Assembly (NCBI GenBank): GCA_018402545.1
Contig: JAGYIL010000001.1
Span: forward strand, 2,542,001-2,606,000
Source: Saccharospirillum sp.
GTDB taxonomy: Bacteria > Pseudomonadota > Gammaproteobacteria > Pseudomonadales > Natronospirillaceae
Direction: 5' to 3'
DNA: 64,000 nt
Below are positions 52,658 through 61,731 of the stretch, in pieces. The notes under the pieces are model-generated. The model saw only the letters and a list, made by a program, of their open reading frames with translations. It was not told the origin of the DNA and did no database searches. A program made the translations under genes and the position numbers. How positions within the stretch are numbered: the first letter of the stretch is position 1; every line of letters starts with the position of its first letter.

Positions 52658-52684
52658 GCTCATGGCGATACATCCCAAATTGAC

Positions 52685-53566
52685 TCAGGGCGTCACACTG
52701 CCCTGCCGTACTGGCAGTTTGGCCCGCTTGCGTTCCTTCAGGCCAATCAGAATCAGCGGTACCACGATCATGCTCGACCCGATGATGAACCAGAGATCGG
52801 GCGCCTCGTCGAAGAACACCCAGCCTCCCAGCAAGGCCCACAGCAAGCCGGTGTATTCCGCACTGGTGACTTCATTGGCCGCAACCCAGCGGTAGGCCAT
52901 CAACACCGTGAAGTTGTAGCACAGGATAAAAAACGCCGAGCCAAAGGCCGTGAACAGAATCGTCCAGTCGAACGGCTCGCTCTCCCACATCATTAATAAA
53001 AAGGCGGCCGGCAGCATGAGCAGGTGAGTCAGTTGCAGTGTATGCACCATCGACTGACCACCCGGCAATTTGCGAATCAACACGATGTTGATCGCCAGTG
53101 AGCACGCAACCCCAATCGCGCTGAGGCTGCTCCAGCTGAACGCTACCGGACGCAAGATAACCAGAATGCCGAAAAAGCCACTGATGACCGCAAACAGACT
53201 CAGCGGCGTCAGCTTTTCGTTAAAAAACACCACCGCGATGACCATCACCAGAATGGGCGCCGCATAGAACAGCGCATTCGCCGTGGCGAGAGGCAGAGTA
53301 CCCAGCGCCACCACCATGCAGGCAATGCCCATCAGGCTGATGTGCGCGCGTATCAGATGCATGCGCCAGCCCGCAAACAACCGCTGGCGATCGATCATCG
53401 ACATCAGTGGCAACAGGATGGCCATGGCGCAGAGGGTACGGACAAAAATGAACTGAAATATCGGAACTTCGTTACCCTGCCACTTGATCAGCGCATCGGA
53501 CACCAGCGCCAGCGCATTGCCGATGACCAGCAACCAGATTGCGCTGTTGATGGTTCTGCCCGGCAT
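52685..53566 (-). CDS. EamA/DMT family transporter
   Basis: Ten hydrophobic segments; FQFIFVRTLCAMAILLPL; start set at MPGRTINSAI. Confidence 0.86.
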   Translation of the reverse strand: MPGRTINSAIWLLVIGNALALVSDALIKWQGNEVPIFQFIFVRTLCAMAILLPLMSMIDRQRLFAGWRMHLIRAHISLMGIACMVVALGTLPLATANALFYAAPILVMVIAVVFFNEKLTPLSLFAVISGFFGILVILRPVAFSWSSLSAIGVACSLAINIVLIRKLPGGQSMVHTLQLTHLLMLPAAFLLMMWESEPFDWTILFTAFGSAFFILCYNFTVLMAYRWVAANEVTSAEYTGLLWALLGGWVFFDEAPDLWFIIGSSMIVVPLILIGLKERKRAKLPVRQGSVTP

Positions 53567-53723
53567 GACGCTACACTCCCGTTTGAATATCCCGACTACT
53601 GAGAGCACGCCAATCGGCCTGATCCCAATCCATGCCAGGAGTTTACTGCCGCCCAAGTATTGAGAAAAATGATATTTTCTTTATGGTATTAGTATTTTAG
53701 ATACATAGCAGGAGCCTCTGCCG

Positions 53724-54680
53724 ATGAAATTGCCACCGCTAAAAGCCCTGCCCGTATTCGAAGCCGTGGCCCGGCTCAACAGCTTCAGCCGGGCGGCCGA
53801 TGAACTGGCCGTCAGCCAGAGTGCTGTCAGCCATCAAATCCGCTTGCTGGAAAGCTATTTGGGGGAAGATCTGTTCACCCGCCAGGGGCGATACCTGGCG
53901 CTAACCGAGCCCGGCCGGCACTACCTCGAAGGGGTGACCAATGCCCTGCTGCAAATCGAACGAGCCAGTGAGCAGTTGCAGGGCAAGCCGGATACCCAAC
54001 TGCGCATGGCCCTGTTCAGCTCGTTCGCGGTTCGCTGGCTCATCCCCAACCTCCCCTACCTGCAACGCCAGCACCCCGAGATCGACCTGCAACTGGAAAT
54101 GATGAACGAGTCGCCGCAGCTCTCAGACCGGGTCGCCGACTGCTTTATCACCCTGCACGACGATCAGCGCGGCTTTACCACCGACCTGCTCTACACCGAG
54201 CGGCTGTTCCCTATTTGCAGCCGGACCTACTGGCAGCAACTGTGCAGCGATCTGTATCAGGAAGGGCTGATTGACACACCGGAACCGACCACCATAGACC
54301 CGCTATTACTGATGCGCTGCCCGCTTCTGTCGACTTACTCCATCTTCGGAGAGCAGAAAGACGACTGGCGACGCTGGCTGGCCGAAGGCGGCTTAAGCCT
54401 GCCTGCAAACGCCCGGTATCAACACTTCAGTCACATGCTGCTGGCTCTGGAGGCAGCCCGGCACCACCAGGGCCTGGCCTTAACCAACGACTACATGTAC
54501 AACGCCAGTGAAGACCCGGACCTGATTCGTTTGCCCTGCCATACCCTGATCACCGGTGACCGCTTCTACTTTGCGTACAAAACCAGCCGTCGTCAGGAAG
54601 CTGGCATTCAGAGGGTGCGCCAGTGGATTCGCCAGCGGGCAGCCAGTACCGGCTTGCTGGATGCGATTCGGGAAAACTAA
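53724..54680 (+). CDS. LysR family regulator (GcvA-like)
   Basis: LPPLKALPVFEAVARLNSFSRAADELAVSQSAVSHQIRLLE. Confidence 0.92.
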   Translation: MKLPPLKALPVFEAVARLNSFSRAADELAVSQSAVSHQIRLLESYLGEDLFTRQGRYLALTEPGRHYLEGVTNALLQIERASEQLQGKPDTQLRMALFSSFAVRWLIPNLPYLQRQHPEIDLQLEMMNESPQLSDRVADCFITLHDDQRGFTTDLLYTERLFPICSRTYWQQLCSDLYQEGLIDTPEPTTIDPLLLMRCPLLSTYSIFGEQKDDWRRWLAEGGLSLPANARYQHFSHMLLALEAARHHQGLALTNDYMYNASEDPDLIRLPCHTLITGDRFYFAYKTSRRQEAGIQRVRQWIRQRAASTGLLDAIREN

Positions 54681-54699
54681 TGTTGCAGGCAAAAAGAAG

Positions 54700-54737
54700 C
54701 CCGCGAAAAGGGGAAGGAAACGCGGGCTGGGAGCAGT
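54700..54737 (+). terminator. Hairpin 3' of LysR gene
   Basis: AGCCCGCG...CGCGGGCT 8-bp stem. Confidence 0.4.
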
Positions 54738-54810
54738 TGGAGCAGGGTCGACCCAGCGGGTAACCCCCGGGACTTCCCCTGCTCTCTTACTCTGAAGACT
54801 GTCTGTTCAC

Positions 54811-56223
54811 TTACTCTGATGTCTGCTTTTCTGCCTTACCAAAACTACGAAAGAAACTCACCACAGGATGTTTCAAAATGTTATCCAGAAACACCTGCTG
54901 ACTCAGCTGACGCAAGCTGTCTGCATAAGTAGGATAAGGATGGATCACTTTCTGCAATTTGCCAAAATTTAGATTCAGGGTTTTCATAACCTGCACCTCG
55001 GCAATCAGCTCACCGGCCCGTTCGCCAATAATGTGCGCCCCGAGCACCTTGCCCCGTTTGCTGACAATCAGCTTGATCAGGCCGACATCGCCGGCTTTGG
55101 TCTTGGCCCTGTCCAGCTTGGCAAAGTCGTAGCGGTAGACGCGAATGCTGTCGCCGTGCAGCTCCCGTGCTTCCTGCTCGGTCAGTCCGGCACGGGCAAA
55201 TTCCGGGTCAGTAAAGGTGGCCCAGGCAACGTGGCTGTAATCAACGGAGCGGTTGATCGGCAGAATGGCGTTCATGGCAGCAATCTTGCCTTGAAAGTTG
55301 GCCATGTGACTGAGCAGATAAGGCCCTGCCACATCACCGCAGGCGTAGATGTTTTTAACGCTGGTTTGCAGATGCTGATTAACCTTCACCCCCTTGTCGA
55401 CATCGACACCGATGTCTTCCAGGCCCATGCCGTTCACATTCGGGGCCCGACCAATAGCCACCAGCAGATTGTCCGCTTCCAGGGCACCGGATTCAGAGCC
55501 TTTTTCGGTGTTCAGCCGCACGCCAGCAGGTGTTTTTTCAACGCCAACCGCCTTGGTGCCCACTTCAAACCGAACCCCTTCGGCTGCCAGGCGCTGACGA
55601 ATCAGTGCCGAAAACTCCGGCTCTTCGCGTGACAGTATTTCCGGCATCATCTCTACCAGCGTAACCTTCACACCCAGTCGGTTCATGGCCTGGGCCAGCT
55701 CCATACCGATAGGTCCGCCCCCCAACACGATGACCGATTCAGGCAAGGTCGCTTGCTGGAAAAAGTTCTCATTGGTCAGGTAATCGACCTGGTCCAACCC
55801 CGGTATGGGTGGCACAAAAGGCGAGCTGCCCGTTGCCAGCACAAACTTTTTACCCTCGTAAGTCTTGTCACCCACCTCAATTCTCGTCGGGCTGATAAAG
55901 CGGGCAAAGCCATTCACATAGTCAGCCCCGGCTTTTTGCAGGACCTCGGGGGTTTCCTCTTCGTAGACATGCTCGCTAACGGCTCGTACTCGCTCAAGAA
56001 TGGCGCCAGAATCAACGGTTATGGTCGCGAACTTGCGGGCAATGTGGACCTCTTTGGCCTGATTGATCAGCGCCTTGCTTGGCACACAGCCCGACCAGGT
56101 GCACTCGCCACCCGGCCGGTCTTTCTCAACAATCAGTACCCGTTTGCCAAAACCCAGGGCGGTAAAAGCCGCCGTCAGGCCACCGGCCCCGCTGCCGATT
56201 ACAATCAGATCATAAGGTTTCAT
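54811..56223 (-). CDS. Dihydrolipoamide dehydrogenase/mercuric-reductase-like flavoprotein disulfide reductase
   Basis: IGSGAGGLTAAFTALGFGKRVLIVEKDRPGGECTWSGCVPSKALI; VILGGGPIGMELAQAMNRLG. Confidence 0.9.
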   Translation of the reverse strand: MKPYDLIVIGSGAGGLTAAFTALGFGKRVLIVEKDRPGGECTWSGCVPSKALINQAKEVHIARKFATITVDSGAILERVRAVSEHVYEEETPEVLQKAGADYVNGFARFISPTRIEVGDKTYEGKKFVLATGSSPFVPPIPGLDQVDYLTNENFFQQATLPESVIVLGGGPIGMELAQAMNRLGVKVTLVEMMPEILSREEPEFSALIRQRLAAEGVRFEVGTKAVGVEKTPAGVRLNTEKGSESGALEADNLLVAIGRAPNVNGMGLEDIGVDVDKGVKVNQHLQTSVKNIYACGDVAGPYLLSHMANFQGKIAAMNAILPINRSVDYSHVAWATFTDPEFARAGLTEQEARELHGDSIRVYRYDFAKLDRAKTKAGDVGLIKLIVSKRGKVLGAHIIGERAGELIAEVQVMKTLNLNFGKLQKVIHPYPTYADSLRQLSQQVFLDNILKHPVVSFFRSFGKAEKQTSE

Positions 56224-56240
56224 AACCATCCTACTGTCAG

Positions 56241-56696
56241 TTAGTCCTGAATTTGCTGGTACAGCGTTGTCAGTTTTTCATGGCGCTGACGATTCAGTCC
56301 CCGATCGGAATAGCCTGCCCGGCTGGACGAGCGGAAATGCACTTCCCGGGCATCGGCATCGAGGTAGAACTCGGCATCGTCGTGGAACTTCATCAGGTCG
56401 GTGGTGAAGACGACATAAAGATAGTCGGCTTCCTGTTTTACGACTTCCGCCCCGCCATAGCCTTTCACTGCGGTGAGGATAGCGGCCATCGTCGCTTCCT
56501 GATCGGCCTTGAATGGCCAGGGGGCAACTCTTTTGGCGACGTCTTCTGCCTGGGTTGAGACCGCATTCGGTTTTGATGACAGTGGTTTAAGCCGCCCCTG
56601 GTTATGACCCAGAGCAGGTGCCCGGCTGTTCTGCACATAAATCATGATAAAAGCCAGCACGATCAGGGCGGCCAGAATGATAAAAAAGGTTTTCAT
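56241..56696 (-). CDS. DUF1499 family protein
   Basis: N-terminal TM; LYVVFTTDLMKFHDDAEFYLDADAREVHFRSSSRAGYSDRGLNRQR. Confidence 0.8.
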   Translation of the reverse strand: MKTFFIILAALIVLAFIMIYVQNSRAPALGHNQGRLKPLSSKPNAVSTQAEDVAKRVAPWPFKADQEATMAAILTAVKGYGGAEVVKQEADYLYVVFTTDLMKFHDDAEFYLDADAREVHFRSSSRAGYSDRGLNRQRHEKLTTLYQQIQD

Positions 56697-56781
56697 GGTT
56701 ACTTCCCTTGTTTGCAGTGAATTGGTCGGAGCATCGGCTCAAAACTTACAGTGACGACGCTTTATCTTGCATACAACTATC

Positions 56782-56835
56782 TTGTGCACAAAATAATAGA
56801 GGGTATGCCTTGACCCGTCAATACCTTGTGCGCAA
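56782..56835. promoter_or_regulatory. Two OhrR/MarR-like operator palindromes
   Basis: TTGTGCACAA (56782-56791) and TTGTGCGCAA (56826-56835) in the divergent promoter region. Confidence 0.6.
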
Positions 56836-56868
56836 ACTATAAGCCTAATGACCACGACGGATGCCTAA

Positions 56869-57324
56869 GTGACTGACAACGCCGACGCCCTGCCCCAATT
56901 GAAGCTGACAAATCAGATTTGTCACGCGCTCTATTCTGCCACCAACGCCCTTATTCGCGCCTACCGGCCGCTACTGGAGCCACTGGACCTGACCTATCCG
57001 CAATACCTGGTAATGCTGTCACTCTGGGAAGAAGACGGCGTTCCGATTCGCAATCTGGTGCACCATACCCGGCTCGATTCGGGCACTCTGACCCCTATTT
57101 TGAAACGACTGGAACAGAAGGGCCTGCTGATTCGCGGCCGCGCAGCGACCGATGAGCGTAGCAAGACCATCACGCTGACCGATGCTGGGTTGGCCTTGAA
57201 ACAGCAAGCGGCGGATGTGCCAGCCGCACTGGTATGTCAGACCGACATGACCGCCGACCAGGCACTGGAACTGAAAGCGCTGGCTGAAACGCTCTACCAG
57301 CAGTTGCAGAAAGCGCCAAGGTAG
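56869..57324 (+). CDS. MarR family regulator, OhrR-like (GTG start)
   Basis: LTNQICHALYSATNALIRAYRPLLEPLDLTYPQYLVMLSLWE; N-terminal Cys at the OhrR sensing position. Confidence 0.85.
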   Translation: MTDNADALPQLKLTNQICHALYSATNALIRAYRPLLEPLDLTYPQYLVMLSLWEEDGVPIRNLVHHTRLDSGTLTPILKRLEQKGLLIRGRAATDERSKTITLTDAGLALKQQAADVPAALVCQTDMTADQALELKALAETLYQQLQKAPR

Positions 57325-57404
57325 ATAACGGTATAAATAGTGAATTTGAGATTAACAGTAAGATTGAGATCCCTGGCTTCCAGAGTTGGCTGGCCGGCCT
57401 GAGT

Positions 57405-58283
57405 TCAGGCCACTGCTCGCCGGGCGCGACGGTGGGTTTGCCACAAGCCCGCCATAAAGAAACCCATGGCGATCCAGATCAGCACGAAGGTCAGTAGTCG
57501 CTGCGGTGGGTAGGCTTCATCGAGAATGAACACCGCCGAGAGAAATTGCAGTGTGGGGTTCAGGTACATGATGAATCCGACTACGATCAGATCCAGCCGA
57601 CGGGCAGCAGCGGCAAATAGCAACAAAGGCACGGCCGTTACCGCACCCGCTGCAATCAGCAGAAGGGTATCGCTCAGCGATTGCGCAAACATCATTTGGC
57701 CCGCCGACCAAAGCCAGGCAAGGTATAATAATGCAACCGGCACGACGACCATGGTTTCAACCTGTAAACCGTTCAGACTGTCGACCGGCTGCATCTTGCG
57801 CACCAGTCCATACAACCCGAAACTGCTGGCCAGCACCAGGGAGACCCAGGGCAAACGACCAATGGCAATCAGTTCGAACAGAACGGCCATCAGAGCAATC
57901 ACCCCAGCCACCACCTGCCACCGGTTCATGGACTCTTTCAGTAACAAGCGGCCCAGAAACAAACTGACCAGGGGCGTAATGAAATAGCCCAGGCTCGATT
58001 CCAATACCCGCCCCGCCGACACCGCCCAGATAAACACCAGCCAGTTAATAGAAATCAGCGCGGCCGATAACGACAACCAGGCCAAAGCGCGGCGATTGGC
58101 AATCAGGGCGGCCAGTTGCTTGCGTCTACCCAGCGCCAGGATGACCAGACCCGTAAAAAAATAGGCCCAGACGATGCGGTGCGCCAGCACTTCGAACGCC
58201 GACACATTGGCCAGCAAACTGAAAAATAAAGGAAAGCAGCCCCAGATACCGTAAGCACTGATGGCCAGTAACAAGCCCCGCAT
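57405..58283 (-). CDS. rarD: EamA/RarD family transporter
   Basis: ISAYGIWGCFPLFFSLLANVSAFEVLAHRIVWAYFF. Confidence 0.87.
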   Translation of the reverse strand: MRGLLLAISAYGIWGCFPLFFSLLANVSAFEVLAHRIVWAYFFTGLVILALGRRKQLAALIANRRALAWLSLSAALISINWLVFIWAVSAGRVLESSLGYFITPLVSLFLGRLLLKESMNRWQVVAGVIALMAVLFELIAIGRLPWVSLVLASSFGLYGLVRKMQPVDSLNGLQVETMVVVPVALLYLAWLWSAGQMMFAQSLSDTLLLIAAGAVTAVPLLLFAAAARRLDLIVVGFIMYLNPTLQFLSAVFILDEAYPPQRLLTFVLIWIAMGFFMAGLWQTHRRARRAVA

Positions 58284-58367
58284 ATTCACCCTCCGCAATC
58301 GACGAGCGGACAGTGTACGGGGTTTGTCAGGAGCCTGCCTTAGCGGAGCACAATAAAACGCAGTGTT

Positions 58368-59525
58368 TCAACCCAGGTTGCCCAACAACCCGCGGTAAAG
58401 CTGATCGTCGCCAATCACTTTGAGTGAGCGGTCGTCGCACTCTACCAGCACGACAAACCCCGTCCGGTGGCGAATTTCCAACGCATCATGAAAACTTGCA
58501 CTGGCACTGACGAGTGTCGGAGCCTCTTTCAAGTCAGCCATCGAGTCACCTTCCTGCCAGCGTTGCACCGTTATTGTTTGGTGCTGACACTGTGCTGCAC
58601 CGGTGTCGGCATTGAACCAGCAATCCTGTTTTGTATCGATACAATAGTGGTCGTCTTTTGCTGGCAGCGTCGTTAGCGGGTCGGCAATGTCGCCGCACAA
58701 TAAAACGTGCAAAGGGTTGGTGTGCGCCACAAAATCTTCAACGTACTGAGTCGCCGGGTTCAGCACAATATCCTGCGGGTTGCCCTGCTGTACAATGCAC
58801 CCGTCTTTCATGATGGCAATGGTATTGCCGAGCTTGAGTGCTTCATCCAGATCGTGGCTGACGAACACAATGGTCTTTTGCAGGCGCGATTGCAGTTGCA
58901 GCAGCTCTTCCTGCAATTGCTGGCGAATCAGCGGGTCTAGCGCAGAAAAAGGTTCGTCCATCAGCAGAATATCAGACTCGGTCGCCAGTGCCCTGGCCAA
59001 ACCAACCCGCTGTTGCATACCGCCGGACAACGCACTGGGTTTGTGGTTGCGCCACTCGGTCAGCCCAACCAGTTCCAGCTGGGCATCAACCCGGCGGGCA
59101 ATTTCTTCTTTTGACAGCCCCTGAACATCGAGAGCGAAGCCAATGTTTTCGGCCACCGTCAACCAGGGCATCAGTGCAAATTTCTGAAACACCATTGAGA
59201 TGCGTTTCATCCGAATTTCACGCTGGGTCTGGTGATCGGCATCGAAGAAATTCAACACCTCACCTTTATGCTCAATCAGCACTTCACCCCGGGTAACCGG
59301 GTTCAACCCGTTTACGCAACGCAGCAAGCTCGACTTTCCCGACCCGGAAAGGCCCATCAACACACAAATCTCACCCTTGTTCACTTTCAGATTCGCCTGG
59401 CTGACCCCAAGTACGAGCCCGGTTTCACTTTGCAACCGATCGCGATCATAACCCTGGTCGAGCAAGGGCAGCGCCCGTTCCGGGTTCTTGCCAAACACCA
59501 GGTCGACGTTTTTAAATTCAATCAT
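58368..59525 (-). CDS. choV: Choline ABC transporter ATP-binding protein
   Basis: LMGLSGSGKSSLLRCVNGL, LSGGMQQRVGLARALA, LLMDEPFSALDP. Confidence 0.9.
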   Translation of the reverse strand: MIEFKNVDLVFGKNPERALPLLDQGYDRDRLQSETGLVLGVSQANLKVNKGEICVLMGLSGSGKSSLLRCVNGLNPVTRGEVLIEHKGEVLNFFDADHQTQREIRMKRISMVFQKFALMPWLTVAENIGFALDVQGLSKEEIARRVDAQLELVGLTEWRNHKPSALSGGMQQRVGLARALATESDILLMDEPFSALDPLIRQQLQEELLQLQSRLQKTIVFVSHDLDEALKLGNTIAIMKDGCIVQQGNPQDIVLNPATQYVEDFVAHTNPLHVLLCGDIADPLTTLPAKDDHYCIDTKQDCWFNADTGAAQCQHQTITVQRWQEGDSMADLKEAPTLVSASASFHDALEIRHRTGFVVLVECDDRSLKVIGDDQLYRGLLGNLG

Positions 59526-60355
59526 CAGCTCACCTCGTGTTTTTGTTTCAGCAGACGGTCCAGAACAATGGCCAGCAATACAATGGCAAGGCCCGCTTCA
59601 AACCCGCTGGCGATGTCTACGGTGTTTAGCGCTCGAACGACGGGTCGACCCAGACCGTTGGCACCCACCAGTGCAGAAATCACCACCATCGACAACGACA
59701 GCATGATGCACTGGGTAATGCCGGCGGCAATGCTTGAAGCCGCTGCAGGCAGTTCAATGCGCCACAGCAATTGGCGATTGGAGCACCCAAAGGATTTTCC
59801 AGCTTCCACCAACTCTTTGGGCACCTGAAAAATGCCCAGGTAGGTCAAGCGAATCGGCGCAGCGATGGAAAAGACTATGGTGGCAATCAGCCCGGGCACC
59901 ACACCCAAACCAAAGAGTGTCAGCGTCGGAATCAAATAAACAAAAGTGGGTACGGTCTGCATCAGATCCAATACCGGGCGCAACAGGGTATACAACAAAG
60001 GCCGGTGAGCAGCGGCAATACCAATCGGTACGCCAATCAACACACAAAGGCTGGTTGCACACACCACCATCACCAGTGTTTCAATTGTCGCTTCCCAGTA
60101 ACCCAGATTCCAGATCAGTAGAAAGGACAAAACGGTAAAGACCGTGAGCCCGGTGTTGCGACGCAACCACTGGGCCATCACACCCGTAATGGCAATGAAC
60201 AGCCAGGGTGGCAGCAAAAGCAGGTTGTCGGTTGCGCCGTCTATTAACCATTCCAGAGCAATCGCCAGGCTATCAAAAAACCAGGCACCGGAATCGACCA
60301 GCCAATCGACAAAGCGCTCCATGGTTCTACCCAGGGGCAGTTTATAAGCTTCCAT
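59525..60355 (-). CDS. choW: Choline ABC transporter permease
   Basis: Polytopic; PVLDLMQTVPTFVYLIPTLTLFGLGVVPGLIATI; start set at MEAYKLPLG. Confidence 0.88.
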   Translation of the reverse strand: MEAYKLPLGRTMERFVDWLVDSGAWFFDSLAIALEWLIDGATDNLLLLPPWLFIAITGVMAQWLRRNTGLTVFTVLSFLLIWNLGYWEATIETLVMVVCATSLCVLIGVPIGIAAAHRPLLYTLLRPVLDLMQTVPTFVYLIPTLTLFGLGVVPGLIATIVFSIAAPIRLTYLGIFQVPKELVEAGKSFGCSNRQLLWRIELPAAASSIAAGITQCIMLSLSMVVISALVGANGLGRPVVRALNTVDIASGFEAGLAIVLLAIVLDRLLKQKHEVS

Positions 60356-60379
60356 AGTTAGTCTCAGTCTCGTTGAAAG

Positions 60380-60401
60380 GAGCGGCCACAATGGGCCGCT
60401 C
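60380..60401 (-). other. Intercistronic hairpin between choX and choW
   Basis: GAGCGGCC-ACAATG-GGCCGCTC perfect 8-bp stem. Confidence 0.55.
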
Positions 60402-60419
60402 GGTCATCGGGAGGGGGAA

Positions 60420-61355
60420 TTACTGCAGCGCGGCTTTTGCCACTGGTGCAGCGGCTTCACCGTCCAGGGTGGTTACACCGTCGAGCCAGACGTCGAGCAC
60501 GTCGGAATTGGCAGAAAGCCATTGGGTGGCGGCATCATTCGGGCGCATGCCTTCATCCAGAATCAGCGCCATTACTTCGTTCTCCATGGCCAGCGTAAAG
60601 GTCTGGTTGGTGAGCAGGCGACCCACATTGGCACACTCTTCAGCGTACCCTTTGCGAACGTTGGTGTGGACGGTAGCACCACCGTAGTTCGGGCCGAAGA
60701 AGTCGTCGCCACCATCGAGGTAGGCCAAATCAAAATTGGCGTTCATCGGGTGCGGTTCCCAGCCCAGGAACACGATCCAGTTGTCGCGACGATCGGCGCG
60801 GCTAACCTGAGACAACATGCCCGATTCACTCGATTCAACCACTTCAAAATCACCAAGACCAAACGCATCCTGATCGATCATGCTCTGGATCAGGCGGTTA
60901 CCATCGTTGCCGGGTTCGATGCCGTAGATCTGGTTGTCAAATTCGTCGGCATATTCGGCGATGTCTGCGAAGGATTGAACACCCGCGTCATACACATACT
61001 GCGGCACGGCCAGAGTATACTTGGCGCCTTCCAGGTTGGTGCCCAGAATGTCGATGGTGCCGGCATCCCGGTAGGGTGCGATGTCTGCTTCCATGGTAGG
61101 CATCCAGTTACCCAGAAACACGTCGATGTCACCGTTTTCCAGTGAACGGTAGGTAACGGGGACTGACAACAACTGGCTTTCAGTTTCATAGCCAATGCTT
61201 TCCAATACTACGGAGGTCAGCGCTGTGGTTGCGGTAATATCCGTCCAGCCTACGTCGGCAAAACGCACTTCTTCACAGCTATTGGCCATGGCAATGCCAG
61301 CGGTGCCCGTCAGGGCGATGGCAACGGTGAGTTTCTTTGCGATTGAAACAGTCAT
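60420..61355 (-). CDS. choX: Choline ABC transporter substrate-binding protein
   Basis: Signal peptide; SCEEVRFADVGWTDITATTALTSVVLESIGYETE; VFLGNWMPTME. Confidence 0.9.
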   Translation of the reverse strand: MTVSIAKKLTVAIALTGTAGIAMANSCEEVRFADVGWTDITATTALTSVVLESIGYETESQLLSVPVTYRSLENGDIDVFLGNWMPTMEADIAPYRDAGTIDILGTNLEGAKYTLAVPQYVYDAGVQSFADIAEYADEFDNQIYGIEPGNDGNRLIQSMIDQDAFGLGDFEVVESSESGMLSQVSRADRRDNWIVFLGWEPHPMNANFDLAYLDGGDDFFGPNYGGATVHTNVRKGYAEECANVGRLLTNQTFTLAMENEVMALILDEGMRPNDAATQWLSANSDVLDVWLDGVTTLDGEAAAPVAKAALQ

Positions 61356-61494
61356 CTTTTCTATCCTCTTTTTACTCGGTTAATGTCTTCTATGACGATC
61401 CTGAGGGTCAGGCATCCCTTGTTGCCAGCCTGACAAGTTGTCTTGCTGGCCTGACCCTGCACTTCTCTTTACCTCATCGTACGAACGTCGCTAC

Positions 61495-61675
61495 TCAAGA
61501 TTCGGAGCTCAAATTGGCTGCATCGCCTTGAGCCCGCGACGGATGGCAGGGCTACTCCTGCGGGGGCGCCGTGAAAACATCCGTGTTGGCTTAACTTCGG
61601 CATCCATGCCTCAGATACCCCCGCATGAGCAGCCCTGCCACCCGTCGCTTACCTATTGCTAACTTCTAATCTTGA
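61495..61675. repeat. Palindromic element family B, copy B6
   Basis: Arms GCGACGGATGGCAGGG / CCCTGCCACCCGTCGC; outer tips TCAAGATT/AATCTTGA; shares CAAATTGGCTGCATCGCCTTGAGCCCGC flank with reverse complement of B5 3' flank. Confidence 0.82.
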
Positions 61676-61731
61676 ACTCATTAAATCGTTTTCTTTTACG
61701 CTATTGCTCTTTAGCCAAGCGAAAAAGCGCA

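Noticed and set aside
52133-52678. Minus-strand 181-aa ORF with similarity (GCIAMSPHRRAG.LLRGR) to the 61438..61662 ORF
   Set aside because: Similarity lies in repeat family B DNA in B5 and B6, and the ORF overlaps argF antisense
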